In this document: positions 36,560 to 45,368 of the stretch, piece after piece
How positions within the stretch are numbered: the first letter of the stretch is position 1
Layout: each line of letters opens with the position of its first letter
From: Streptomyces roseochromogenus subsp. oscitans DS 12.976
GTDB lineage: Bacteria > Actinomycetota > Actinomycetes > Streptomycetales > Streptomycetaceae
Assembly: GCF_000497445.1 (NCBI RefSeq)
Contig: NZ_CM002285.1
Coordinates: forward strand, 209,004-273,003
DNA: 64,000 bases
Reading direction: 5' to 3'
Translations under genes and position numbers: made by a program
Notes under the pieces: model-generated
Database searches by the model: none
Told to the model about the DNA's origin: nothing
Seen by the model: the letters and a program-made list of their open reading frames with translations, nothing else

Positions 36560-37315
36560 ATGGGTGTCTCCACCTCCGCCCCGGAAGCGGGCCTCGCCGT
36601 CGTCACCGTGGACTTCCAGCCGGTCAACGCCCTGCCTGTGCAGGGCTGGTACGACCTGGCCGCCGCGGTACGCACCGCCGGGTGCGACCCGAAGGTGCGC
36701 TGCGTCGTGCTCACCGCCGCGGGCCGCGGCTTCAACGCCGGCGTCGACATCAAGGAGATGCAGCGCACCGCGGGTCATGAGGCGCTCATCGGCGCCAACC
36801 GCGGCTGCTTCGAGGCGTTCTCCGCGGTCTACGACTGCGAGGTCCCGGTGGTCGCCGCCGTGCACGGCTTCTGCCTGGGCGGCGGCATCGGCCTGGTGGG
36901 GAACGCCGACGCGATCGTGGCGAGCGAGGACGCCACCTTCGGGCTGCCCGAGCTGGACCGCGGCGCGCTGGGAGCCGCCACCCATCTCGCCCGGCTGGTC
37001 CCCCAGCACCTGATGCGCACGCTGTACTACACCTCACGCACCGTCACCGCCGGGGAGCTGCACCGGCACGGCTCGGTCTGGCAGGTGGTCCCGCGCGCAC
37101 AACTCATGGACGCGGCCATGGGGTTGGCCCGGGAGATCGCAGCGAAGGACGGACATCTCATCCGCCTCGCCAAGGCCGCGATCAACGGCATCGACCCGGT
37201 CGACGTCCGCCGCAGCTACCGCTACGAGCAGGGCTTCACCTTCGAAGCCAACCTCAGCGGCATCGCAGACAAACACCGCGACGCGTTCGTATCGGCCAAG
37301 GAGGACCGGAGTTGA
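36560..37315 (+). CDS. echA20: EchA20, crotonase-family ring-opening hydrolase
   Basis: 251 residues from ATG 36560, with AAAGGTAG upstream; an in-frame ATG at 36530 lies inside the KstR2 box and is rejected. It has RGFNAGVDIKEMQRT, GFCLGGGIGLVGNAD and FGLPELDRGALGAATHLARLV, all close to M. tuberculosis EchA20. Known: EchA20 hydrolytically opens ring D in the HIP pathway. It is the first gene of echA20-ipdA-ipdB-ipdC. Confidence 0.92.
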   Translation: MGVSTSAPEAGLAVVTVDFQPVNALPVQGWYDLAAAVRTAGCDPKVRCVVLTAAGRGFNAGVDIKEMQRTAGHEALIGANRGCFEAFSAVYDCEVPVVAAVHGFCLGGGIGLVGNADAIVASEDATFGLPELDRGALGAATHLARLVPQHLMRTLYYTSRTVTAGELHRHGSVWQVVPRAQLMDAAMGLAREIAAKDGHLIRLAKAAINGIDPVDVRRSYRYEQGFTFEANLSGIADKHRDAFVSAKEDRS

Positions 37316-38175
37316 GGGACAAGACGATGACCCCCGAGGAGGCCGTCGGCCGTCTTCGCAGCGGCATGACGATCGGCATCGGCGGCTGGGGTGCGCGGCG
37401 CAAGCCGATGGCGCTGGTACGGGCGCTTCTCCGCTCGGACATCACCGACCTGACCGTGGTCTCCTACGGCGGCCCGGACGTCGGGTTGCTGGCGGCCGCC
37501 GGGAAGGTCCGCAAGCTGGTCTCGGCGTTCGCGACCCTCGACTCGATCCCGCTGGAACCGCACTTCACCGCTGCCCGGCAGCGGGGCGCGTTCGAGCTGG
37601 TGGAGCTGGACGAGGCGATGTTCATGTGGGGACTGACGGCCGCCGTGCACCGGCTGCCGTTCATGCCGATCCGGGCCGGCCTGGCCTCGGACGTGATGCG
37701 GGTCAACCCGCAGCTGCGGACGGTGAGATCACCGTACGACGACGGCGAGGAGCTGGCCGCCGTCCCCGCCCTGCGCCTGGACGCCGCGCTCGTCCACCTC
37801 AACCGGGCCGATGTCCACGGCAACGGCCAGTACCTCGGCCCCGACCCGTACTTCGACGACCTGTTCTGCGAGGCCGCCGACGCCGCGTACGTCTCCTGCG
37901 AGCGGATCGTGGACACCGCCGACCTCCTCAAGGAGGCCGGCCCACAGACGCTGTTGGTCAAGCGCGCGTTCATGGACGGTGTCGTCGAGACGCCGAACGG
38001 CGCGCACTTCACCTCCTGCGCCCCGGACTACGACCGCGACGAGGCGTTCCAGCGCGCCTACGCCCAGGCCGCCCGCGACCCGGAGGCCTGGCGGGCCTTC
38101 GCCGACCGGTTCCTGTCCGGCGACGAGGACGCCTACCAGGCCGCGGTGGCGGCGTTCCACAAGGAGGAAGCGTGA
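37312..38175 (+). CDS. ipdA: IpdA, alpha subunit of the ring-C-opening CoA-transferase-like hydrolase
   Basis: 287 residues from TTG 37312, which overlaps the echA20 stop (TTGA). The resulting N-terminus MRDKTMTPEEAVGRLRSGM aligns with the mycobacterial start, so TTG is preferred over ATG 37327. It has GIGGWGARRKPMALVRALL, VVSYGGPDVGLL, and ALRLDAALVHLNRADVHGN. Known: IpdAB hydrolyses COCHEA-CoA, opening the last ring, although it looks like a class I CoA-transferase. Confidence 0.92.
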   Translation: MRDKTMTPEEAVGRLRSGMTIGIGGWGARRKPMALVRALLRSDITDLTVVSYGGPDVGLLAAAGKVRKLVSAFATLDSIPLEPHFTAARQRGAFELVELDEAMFMWGLTAAVHRLPFMPIRAGLASDVMRVNPQLRTVRSPYDDGEELAAVPALRLDAALVHLNRADVHGNGQYLGPDPYFDDLFCEAADAAYVSCERIVDTADLLKEAGPQTLLVKRAFMDGVVETPNGAHFTSCAPDYDRDEAFQRAYAQAARDPEAWRAFADRFLSGDEDAYQAAVAAFHKEEA

Positions 38176-38936
38176 TCACGACGAAGGCGACGCGGGCCGA
38201 GACGTGCGTTCTGGCGTGCGCCGAGGCCTGGCGGGGCGCGGGCGAGGTCCTGGCCAGCCCGATGGGCACGATCCCGGCGATCGGAGCCCGGCTGGCGAAG
38301 CTCACCTTCTCCCCCGACCTGCTGCTGACCGACGGCGAGGCGCTGCTCATCGGCGACGTCCCTGCCATCGGCGCCAAGGCGGAGGTGGTCGAGGGCTGGC
38401 TGCCGTACCGCCAGCACCTGGCACTGGTCGCCACCGGGCGGCGGCACGTGATGATGGGCGCGAGCCAGCTCGACCGGCACGGCAACCAGAACATCTCCTG
38501 CATCGGCGACTGGACCCGGCCCGTCCGCCAGCTGCTGGGCGTGCGCGGCGCTCCGGTCAACACCCTCAACAACCCGACCAGTTACTGGGTGCCGCGGCAT
38601 TCGCGGCGGGTGTTCGTGGAGCACGTCGACATGGTCTGCGGGGTCGGCTACGACCGTGCCGCCGCGGCCGGGCCCTCCGCAACCCGCTACCACCGCATCG
38701 CGCACGTCGTCACCGACCTGGGCGCCTTCGACTTCGAGACCCCGGACCGGACGATGCGGCTGCGCTCGCTGCACCCCGGGGTCACCGTCGAGCAGGTCGC
38801 CGAGGCCACCGGTTTCCCGCTCACGATCCCCGACGAGGTGCCGTACACCCGCGAGCCCACCGACGCGGAACTGCGCCTGATCCGTGAAGTCATCGACCCC
38901 AAGGGGACGCGCGAGCGCGAGGTGCCCCCGGCATGA
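38172..38936 (+). CDS. ipdB: IpdB, beta subunit of the ring-C-opening hydrolase
   Basis: 254 residues from GTG 38172, which overlaps the ipdA stop (GTGA). It has LLLTDGEALLI, RRHVMMGASQLDRHGNQN, a VNTLNNPTSYWV motif and VIDPKGTRERE at the C-terminus, as in mycobacterial IpdB. Known: it forms the heterotetramer with IpdA. Translational coupling along echA20-ipdA-ipdB-ipdC is complete. Confidence 0.92.
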   Translation: MITTKATRAETCVLACAEAWRGAGEVLASPMGTIPAIGARLAKLTFSPDLLLTDGEALLIGDVPAIGAKAEVVEGWLPYRQHLALVATGRRHVMMGASQLDRHGNQNISCIGDWTRPVRQLLGVRGAPVNTLNNPTSYWVPRHSRRVFVEHVDMVCGVGYDRAAAAGPSATRYHRIAHVVTDLGAFDFETPDRTMRLRSLHPGVTVEQVAEATGFPLTIPDEVPYTREPTDAELRLIREVIDPKGTREREVPPA

Positions 38937-39997
38937 CGGAGATCAGGATCGAGACCCCCCTGACCAAGCTCGTCGGTATCCGGCACCCCATCGTGCAGAC
39001 CGGCATGGGGTGGGTGGCCGGACCTCGCCTGGTCTCGGCAGCCGCGGGCGCCGGAGCGCTCGGTATCCTCGCGTCCGCCACCATGACCACCGCACAGCTC
39101 CGCTCCGCCGTCCGCGAGGTGAAGTCCCGCACGGACGCGCCCTTCGGAGTCAATCTGCGGGCGGACGCCGGGGACGCGGCCGAACGCGTACGCATCATCA
39201 TCGAGGAGGGCGTGAAGGTCGCCTCGTTCGCACTCGCGCCCTCCCGGGAGCTGATCGCACGGCTCAAGGACGCCGGGGTGGTCGTCGTTCCCTCCATCGG
39301 CGCCCGGCGGCACGCCGAGAAGGTCGCCGCGTGGGGCGCCGACGCGGTGGTGGTGCAGGGCGGCGAGGGCGGCGGCCACACCGGCGACGTCGCCACCACC
39401 GTCCTGCTCCCGCAGATCGTGGACGCCGTGGACATCCCGGTCGTCGCGGCCGGCGGCTTCCACGACGGCCGCGGCCTGGTCGCCGCACTGGCCTACGGCG
39501 CCGCCGGAATCGCCATGGGCACCCGGTTCCTGCTCACCTCCGACAGCACCGTCCCCGACGCGGTCAAGTCCCGTTACCTGGCCGCGTCGGTCCAGGACGT
39601 CACCGTCACCACCAAGGTCGACGGCCTGCCGCACCGGATGCTGCGCAGCGAACTGGTTGATGCCCTGGAGAACTCGGGACAAACCGCCGCACTGCTCCGG
39701 GCGATCCGCCACGCGGCGGCGTTCAAGAAGCACACCGGTATGAGCTGGTCCCGGATGGTGCGCGACGGCCTGGCCATGAAGCACGGCAAGGAACTGACCT
39801 GGAGTCAGGTGCTGCTGGCCGCCAACACCCCCATGCTGCTCAAGGCATCCATGGTCAAGGGCCGCACCGACCTCGGCGTGATGGCCTCCGGCCAGGTCGC
39901 GGGGCTGATCGACGACCTGCCGTCCTGCACCGACCTCGTCGACCGCATCATGGCCGAGGCCCAGGCCACCCTCCGCGCCCTGCCGCCGGCGGATTGA
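38933..39997 (+). CDS. ipdC: IpdC, nitronate-monooxygenase-like flavoprotein of the HIP pathway
   Basis: 354 residues from ATG 38933, which overlaps the ipdB stop. It is a TIM-barrel NMO-type flavoprotein with PIVQTGMGWVAGPRLVSAAA, VVVQGGEGGGHTGD and VVAAGGFHDGRGLVAALAYGA, which bind the FMN phosphate. Known: IpdC is required for C-ring degradation of HIP-CoA derivatives. Confidence 0.9.
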   Translation: MTEIRIETPLTKLVGIRHPIVQTGMGWVAGPRLVSAAAGAGALGILASATMTTAQLRSAVREVKSRTDAPFGVNLRADAGDAAERVRIIIEEGVKVASFALAPSRELIARLKDAGVVVVPSIGARRHAEKVAAWGADAVVVQGGEGGGHTGDVATTVLLPQIVDAVDIPVVAAGGFHDGRGLVAALAYGAAGIAMGTRFLLTSDSTVPDAVKSRYLAASVQDVTVTTKVDGLPHRMLRSELVDALENSGQTAALLRAIRHAAAFKKHTGMSWSRMVRDGLAMKHGKELTWSQVLLAANTPMLLKASMVKGRTDLGVMASGQVAGLIDDLPSCTDLVDRIMAEAQATLRALPPAD

Positions 39998-40021
39998 ATC
40001 CCCACTCCTGGAGTTGATCTC

Positions 40022-40957
40022 ATGCGTGCTGCAGGCATCCGCCGTACGACCGGAGCGGTGGTCTCCGCCGTGGTCGTCGGCTGTCTCACCGCTCACGCCG
40101 CGGCCGGTGCTTCTCCGGCACCGCCCGCGGCCACCGCCACCGCGCCTCGTGAGAACGGCGTGGAGACGGTCCGCCACATCGTCCTCGACGGGGCGGTCAA
40201 CGTCCGCGACCTCGGTGGCTACCGTACGGTGACGGGCCGCGAGGTGCGCTACGGTCAGGTCTTCCGCGCCGACGCCCTCGGGAAACTGACCGACGCGGAC
40301 ATCGCGAAACTGTCCACGCTGCACCTGCACACCGTCGTGGACTTCCGCATCCCGGACGAGGTCCGGCGCGACGGCGCCGACCACCTTCCGGACGGCCTCA
40401 CCGTGACCTCCCGGCCCGTGGACGACCTCGGATTGTCCGCCAGGATCCTGGAGGTCATCGGCTCCAAGGACCCGGTCAGGCAGCGGGAGATGCTGGGCGA
40501 CGGGAAGGCGGAGCAGCTGATGCGCTCCGTCTACCGCGCCTTCGTCACCGACGCGGACGACCGCCGTCAGTTCGCCGAGACCCTGCGGGACATCGCGGAC
40601 CACAAGCGGTCTCCGCTGCTGTACCACTGCACCGCGGGCAAGGACCGCACCGGCTGGATGAGCTACCTCCTGCTGCGTGCCGTCGGTGTCCCGTCCGAGA
40701 CCGCTGAAAAGGACTACCTGCTCTCCAACGGCTTCCGTGCGGAGACCGACCGCAGGACCCGCGAGGGCCTGAAGAAGGCCGGCCTGATGGAGGACCCGGA
40801 CCTGCTCATCCCGCTCCAGGAAGTCCGAGAGGACTATCTCGCGGCGGCCCTGGACCAGGCCGAGCACGACTACGGCGGCCTCTACGGCTATCTGACGCAA
40901 GGCCTCGGCCTCGACACCCCGACCCTGGCGAAGCTCCGCGCCGGACTGCTGAGATGA
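40022..40957 (+). CDS. Secreted tyrosine-type phosphatase
   Basis: 311 residues from ATG 40022. An Arg-containing N-terminus, a hydrophobic stretch and an AHA-A cleavage region make a signal peptide, followed by a Pro/Ala linker. The catalytic loop is HCTAGKDRTGW (CX5RT), and NVRDLGGYRT is the usual entry motif of LipA-like phosphatases. Known: such proteins act on phosphotyrosine or phosphoinositides. It starts 24 nt after ipdC and could be co-transcribed, yet no steroid-pathway role is known. It may be an insertion of unrelated DNA. Confidence 0.82.
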   Translation: MRAAGIRRTTGAVVSAVVVGCLTAHAAAGASPAPPAATATAPRENGVETVRHIVLDGAVNVRDLGGYRTVTGREVRYGQVFRADALGKLTDADIAKLSTLHLHTVVDFRIPDEVRRDGADHLPDGLTVTSRPVDDLGLSARILEVIGSKDPVRQREMLGDGKAEQLMRSVYRAFVTDADDRRQFAETLRDIADHKRSPLLYHCTAGKDRTGWMSYLLLRAVGVPSETAEKDYLLSNGFRAETDRRTREGLKKAGLMEDPDLLIPLQEVREDYLAAALDQAEHDYGGLYGYLTQGLGLDTPTLAKLRAGLLR

Positions 40958-40984
40958 GAGATCACCCCGCATCCTGAAACCGGG

Positions 40985-41520
40985 ATGACGCCGTTCAGCG
41001 ACAGCCTGATCACCTCGGGCGGATACCGGGCGGTTCCGGGAGTTCCGGCACTGCGGCGGCCGGCGGCTGCTGGGACTCGGCATCGGCCGGCTGAAGGAGG
41101 AGTACGCAGCCGGCGCCCCTGCGCTACCGGGACAGGGGCGCCGGCTGGAGGAGTGCATGGGCGCGATGCGCGCGTTGTGGGCCGGCGGCCCCGCCTCGCA
41201 CCAGGGGCGGCACGTCTCCTTCGCCCTGAGGACTTCTCCCGTCAGGCCGACCTGCTGCGCGATGCCGCACGCGAGGCGGGGCGGACCGAGAACGCCGTGG
41301 AGATCACGGTGTGGCCCGGCTCCTTCGACCGCGCCCGCGAGTCCGACCCGTCCTGGGTGCGCGGCTTCACCGAGCCGGGTGCGACCCGCCTCGTCATCCC
41401 CCGTATCCGGGGCGCGGACGGCCAGACGGGCTCGCGAGGTCCAGGTCATCGACACCGTCGTCCTCGCAGGCGACCAGGTTGCGGGGTGGCTGCGGCGTCG
41501 TCTTCCTGAAGCGCCATCAG
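40985..41520 (+). pseudogene. Broken LLM (luciferase-like) oxidoreductase gene
   Basis: Two frames hold consecutive LLM blocks. One has LLGLGIGRLKEEYA and RRLEECMGAMRALW. The other has EDFSRQADLLRDAAREAGR followed by ENAVEITVWPGS. Start, middle and end of the family are represented but joined by frameshifts and deletions. It fills the gap between the phosphatase and fadA6. Confidence 0.65.
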
Positions 41521-41545
41521 GAAGCAGGTGTGCGGCGGTCGTACG

Positions 41546-42703
41546 TCAGAGGCGTTCGATGATGGTGACGTTGGCCTGGCCGCCGCCCTCGCACATGGTC
41601 TGCAGGCCGTAGCGGCCGCCGGTGCGCTCCAGTTCGTGCAGCAGCGTGGTCATGAGCTTGGTGCCGGTGGCGCCCAGGGGGTGTCCGAGGGCTATGGCGC
41701 CGCCGTTGACGTTGACCTTCTCCGGGTCGGCGCCGGTCTCCTTCAGCCATGCCAGCACCACAGACGCGAAGGCCTCGTTGATCTCGACCAGGTCGATGTC
41801 GTCGAGCGTCATCCCGGCCTTCTTCAGCGCGTGGGCCGTGGCCGGTATCGGCGCGGACAGCATCCGGATCGGGTCCTCGCCGCGTACGGACAGGTGGTGG
41901 ATGCGGGCGCGCGGGGTGAGCCCGTGCTCGCGTACGGCCCGCTCGGAGGCGAGCAGCATCGCCGAGGCGCCGTCGGAGACCTGGGAGGAGACGGCGGCGG
42001 TGAGGCGGCCGCCGTCGATCAGCGGCTTCAGGGCCGCCATCTTCTCCAGGCTGGTGTCGCGGCGGGGGCCTTCGTCGGTGGTGACGTCGCCGTAGGGGAC
42101 GAGTTCGCGGTCGAAGCGGCCCTCGTCGATGGCGCGGAGGGCCCGCTGGTGGGAGCGCAGGGCGAACTCCTCCATGTCGCGGCGGGATATGTGCCACTTC
42201 TCGGCGATGAGTTCGGCGCCGTGGAACTGGTTGACCGGCTGGTCGCCGTAGCGGGCGCGCCAGCCCGCGGAGCCGGCGTACGGGCCCTCGGTCAGCCCCA
42301 GCGGCTCGGCCGCCTGGCGGCTGGCGAAGGCGATGGGGATCTGCGACATGTTCTGCACACCGCCCGCGACCACCAGATCCTGGGTGCCGGAGAGGACACC
42401 TTGGGCGGCGAAGTGCAGGGCCTGCTGGGAGGAGCCGCACTGGCGGTCGACGGTCACACCGGGGACCTCCTCGGGCAGTCCCGCGGCGAGCCAGCAGGTG
42501 CGGGCGATGTCGCCGGCCTGCGGACCGACGGTGTCCAGGCAGCCGAGGACGACGTCCTCGACGGCGGCCGGGTCGACGCCCGAGCGCTCCATCAGCGCCT
42601 TCAGCACATGGGCGCCGAGGTCGGCGGGGTGGACGGCGGCGAGCCCGCCGCTGCGCCTGCCGACCGGGGTGCGTACGGCTTCGACGATGTATGCCTCGGG
42701 CAT
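41546..42703 (-). CDS. fadA6: FadA6, thiolase of the HIP pathway
   Basis: 385 residues from ATG 42703. The nucleophile is Cys89 in VDRQCGSSQQA. The other active-site motifs are VEINEAFA, NGGAIALGHPLGATG and the C-terminal YGLQTMCEGGGQANVTIIERL, which is nearly the mycobacterial FadA6 end. Known: it cleaves late linear CoA thioesters after ring opening. It is the last gene of fadE30-ipdF-kstR2-fadA6. Confidence 0.92.
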   Translation of the reverse strand: MPEAYIVEAVRTPVGRRSGGLAAVHPADLGAHVLKALMERSGVDPAAVEDVVLGCLDTVGPQAGDIARTCWLAAGLPEEVPGVTVDRQCGSSQQALHFAAQGVLSGTQDLVVAGGVQNMSQIPIAFASRQAAEPLGLTEGPYAGSAGWRARYGDQPVNQFHGAELIAEKWHISRRDMEEFALRSHQRALRAIDEGRFDRELVPYGDVTTDEGPRRDTSLEKMAALKPLIDGGRLTAAVSSQVSDGASAMLLASERAVREHGLTPRARIHHLSVRGEDPIRMLSAPIPATAHALKKAGMTLDDIDLVEINEAFASVVLAWLKETGADPEKVNVNGGAIALGHPLGATGTKLMTTLLHELERTGGRYGLQTMCEGGGQANVTIIERL

Positions 42704-42734
42704 GCCTGCTGCTCCTTCTGTGAGGTTTCCAGTG

Positions 42735-43349
42735 TCATTCGCGGACGGCGATGCCCTCCAGCACCATGGACAGGTACTGGCGGGCGATCTCCTCGGGGCT
42801 GTGCTGTCCGCCCGGCCGGTACCAGGACGCGGCGACCCAGACGGTGTCGCGCAGGAAGCGGTAGGTGAGCCGGATGTCCAGGTCGGCGCGGAAGACCTGA
42901 GCGGCCACCCCGCGCTCCAGCGTGCCCAGCCACGCCTTCTCGAACCTGGCTTGCGAGTCGGTGAGGTAGCGGAATCGCGGCTGGTCCAGCAGGTGCTTGG
43001 ACTCCTTCTGGTAGATGGCGACGGCGGCACGGTGCCGGTCGATCTCCCGGAAGGATTCCGTCACGAGCGCCTCGAGCGTCTCCCGGGGGCCGAGCCCGGA
43101 AGCGAGCACGGCGTCGTAGCGGGCCCACAGCTCGTCCAGGAAGGTGGAGAGGATTTCGTCGAGCATCGACTCCTTGGAGTCGAAGTGGTAGTAGAGGCTG
43201 CCTGCAAGCATCCCGGCGGCGTCGGCGATCTTGCGGACGGTGGTGGCGTTGTATCCCTGCGCGGCGAACACCTCGGCGGCGGTCGCCAGCAGTTCTTCGC
43301 GCCGCTCGGGCGACGGGCTCACCGTGGTCTTCTCGCTGTTCTTCGGCAC
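42735..43349 (-). CDS. kstR2: KstR2, TetR-family repressor of C/D-ring genes
   Basis: 204 residues from GTG 43349. The TetR helix-turn-helix is VRKIADAAGMLAGSLYYHF. The ligand domain has AIYQKESKHLLDQPRFRYL and YRFLRDTVWVAASWYRPGG, the wording of mycobacterial KstR2. Known: KstR2 is released by HIP-CoA and represses fadE30, ipdF, fadA6, ipdABC, fadD3 and the fadE31-33 genes. Its place between ipdF and fadA6 is the same as in M. tuberculosis. It is autoregulated through the box at 45339. Confidence 0.92.
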   Translation of the reverse strand: MPKNSEKTTVSPSPERREELLATAAEVFAAQGYNATTVRKIADAAGMLAGSLYYHFDSKESMLDEILSTFLDELWARYDAVLASGLGPRETLEALVTESFREIDRHRAAVAIYQKESKHLLDQPRFRYLTDSQARFEKAWLGTLERGVAAQVFRADLDIRLTYRFLRDTVWVAASWYRPGGQHSPEEIARQYLSMVLEGIAVRE

Positions 43350-43364
43350 CCAGCCATTCTCGCC

Positions 43365-44159
43365 TCACGGGTGCTGGCTGCTGACCGACAGGACTTCCCC
43401 GGTCAGGTACGAGGAGTAGCCGCTGGCGAGGAAGACGATGACATTGGCCACCTCCCACGGCTCGGCGTAACGCCCGAACGCCTCGCGGTCGGTCAACTCC
43501 GCCAGCAGCTCGGGGGTGGTGACCTTGGCCAGGTGCGGGTGCATGGCCAGGCTCGGCGAGACGGCGTTGACGCGTACGCCGTACTCGGCGGCCTCCAGCG
43601 CGGCGCAGCGGGTCAGGGCCATGACCCCGGCCTTGGCTGCGGCGTAGTGCGCCTGGCCCTTCTGTGCGCGCCAGCCGACCACGGAGGCGTTGTTGACGAT
43701 GACGCCCCCGCCGCCCACCGCCCTCATCCGGCGCAGGGCGGCGCGGGTACATCGGAAGGTGCCGTTCAAGGTGACGTCGAGGACCCTCCCCCACTGATCG
43801 TCGCTCATCTCGACCAGGTCGGCGGTGCCGCCGAGGCCGGCGTTGTTCACCACGATGTCGAGCCGGCCGTGGCGTTCCTCGGCGAGGTCGAACAGCGCGG
43901 CGACCTGTGCCTCGTCGGTCACGTCGCAGGGCAGCGCCGACACCCGGTCCGTGCCGAACTCGGCGGCCAGCTCGGCCTCGGACTCCTTGAGCCTGCGGGC
44001 GTGGGCGTCGGAGACGACGACGGTGGCGCCTTCCTCCAGCAGCCGCCGTGCCGTCGCCCCGCCGATGCCCGCGCCCGCGGCGGCGGTGATGACGGCGGTG
44101 CGGCCGGTGAGCAGACCGTGGCCGGGGACGTACGGCGGCCGCGTGTGCGCAGCGGTCAT
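43365..44159 (-). CDS. ipdF: IpdF, 5-hydroxy-HIP dehydrogenase (SDR)
   Basis: 264 residues from ATG 44159, which overlaps the fadE30 stop (ATGA). It has TAAAGAGIGGATAR, NNAGLGG, NNASVVGWRAQKGQ, the catalytic HYAAAK and SYLTGEVLSVSSQHP, all typical of IpdF/Rv3559c. Known: IpdF oxidises the 5-hydroxyl of HIP-CoA intermediates. Confidence 0.92.
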   Translation of the reverse strand: MTAAHTRPPYVPGHGLLTGRTAVITAAAGAGIGGATARRLLEEGATVVVSDAHARRLKESEAELAAEFGTDRVSALPCDVTDEAQVAALFDLAEERHGRLDIVVNNAGLGGTADLVEMSDDQWGRVLDVTLNGTFRCTRAALRRMRAVGGGGVIVNNASVVGWRAQKGQAHYAAAKAGVMALTRCAALEAAEYGVRVNAVSPSLAMHPHLAKVTTPELLAELTDREAFGRYAEPWEVANVIVFLASGYSSYLTGEVLSVSSQHP

Positions 44160-45322
44160 GGGCGGGCCTCCTTGGGCAGGCCGAGGACGCGCTCGGCGAT
44201 GATGTTCCGCTGGATCTCGTTCGACCCGGCGTAGAGGGTGTCGGAGCGGGAGAAGAGGAACAGCCGCTGCCAGTCGGTCAGGTCGTACGGCTCGCCGGCC
44301 GCGAGCATGCCGCCGGCACCGCAGACGTCCATGGCGAGTTCGCCCAGCTCCCGGTGCCAGGTGGCCCAGAAGATCTTCCCGATCGAGGCTTCGGGGCCGG
44401 GGGCCCCGGCCGCGACGCCCTTCAGCATGCGCAGGGCGTTGAACCGGATCGTCTCCAGACCCGTCCAGGCCCGGGCGATACGGTCGCGGATCAGCGGGTC
44501 CGCGGCCGCGCCGTTGCGCTTCGCCAGCTCGATGACCGCCTCCAGCTCGCGGCGGAAGCCGACCTGCTGGCCCAGGGTGGACACCCCGCGTTCGAAGCCG
44601 AGGGTGGCCATGGCGACCTGCCACCCCTCTCCCGGCGCCCCGACGATGTGCGACGCCTCCGCGCGGACCCCGTCGAAGAACACCTCGTTGAACTCGGAGG
44701 TGCCGGTCAGCTGGGTGATCGGCCGGATCTCGACACCCGGCTGGTCCAGCGGCACCAGCAGGTAGGACAGCCCCTGATGCCGGGTGGAGCCGGGCTCGGT
44801 GCGGGCGAGGACGAAGCACCAGTGGGACTCGTGCGCGAGCGAGGTCCAGGTCTTCTGCCCGGTCACCACCCACTGCGTCCCCTGCCGCTCGGCCCGGGTC
44901 CGTACGTTCGCCAGGTCCGACCCGGCGTCCGGCTCGCTGTAGCCCTGGCACCACAGCTCCTCCACCGCCACGATCGGCGGGAGGAACCGCTCGCGCTGCT
45001 CGGGTGTGCCGAAAGCGATCAGGGTGGGTCCGAGGAGCTGCTCGCCGATGTGGTTCACGCGGGCGGGGGCGTCCGCGAGCGCGTACTCCTCATGGAAGGC
45101 GACCTGTTGCTCCAGGGTCGCGCCCCGGCCGCCGTACTCCTTCGGCCATCCGACGCAGGTCCACCCAGCGGCCGCCAAGTGCCGCTCCCAGGCCAGGCGT
45201 TCGGCGAAGGCCTCGTGTTCCCGTCCCGGCCCGCCGCGCCCGCGCAGGTCCGCGAACTCACCGGTGAGGTTGGCCCGCAGCCAGGCGCGGATCTCCGTGC
45301 GGAACTCCTCGACGCTGCTCAT
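44156..45322 (-). CDS. fadE30: FadE30, acyl-CoA dehydrogenase of the HIP pathway
   Basis: 388 residues from ATG 45322. It has WPKEYGGRGATLEQQ, GYSEPDAGSDLANVRT, the GQKTWTS flavin motif and the C-terminal LYAGSNEIQRNIIAERVLGLP. Known: FadE30 desaturates the propionyl side chain of 5-OH-HIP-CoA. It is the first gene of the minus-strand operon, with the KstR2 box 17 nt before its start. Confidence 0.9.
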   Translation of the reverse strand: MSSVEEFRTEIRAWLRANLTGEFADLRGRGGPGREHEAFAERLAWERHLAAAGWTCVGWPKEYGGRGATLEQQVAFHEEYALADAPARVNHIGEQLLGPTLIAFGTPEQRERFLPPIVAVEELWCQGYSEPDAGSDLANVRTRAERQGTQWVVTGQKTWTSLAHESHWCFVLARTEPGSTRHQGLSYLLVPLDQPGVEIRPITQLTGTSEFNEVFFDGVRAEASHIVGAPGEGWQVAMATLGFERGVSTLGQQVGFRRELEAVIELAKRNGAAADPLIRDRIARAWTGLETIRFNALRMLKGVAAGAPGPEASIGKIFWATWHRELGELAMDVCGAGGMLAAGEPYDLTDWQRLFLFSRSDTLYAGSNEIQRNIIAERVLGLPKEARP

Positions 45323-45338
45323 GGCGGTACGTTAACCT

Positions 45339-45352
45339 ACCAAACACTTGTT
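45339..45352. promoter_or_regulatory. KstR2-type operator (fadE30 / enoyl-CoA hydratase promoter)
   Basis: On the minus strand AACAAGTGTTTGGT. It matches the KstR2 consensus AnCAAGnnCTTGnT at all defined positions but one (T for C at position 9). It lies in the 46-nt gap between the divergent operons. Confidence 0.85.
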
Positions 45353-45368
45353 AGGGAAGGAGGGGCTG

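Noticed and set aside
36530-36560. Upstream start of echA20 at 36530
   Set aside because: That ATG lies inside the KstR2-type operator. ATG 36560 has a ribosome site and matches the family N-terminus.
38687-41455. 922-codon minus-strand frame opposite ipdB, ipdC and the phosphatase
   Set aside because: It spans several well-supported plus-strand genes and shows no domain. It is a typical GC-driven open frame.
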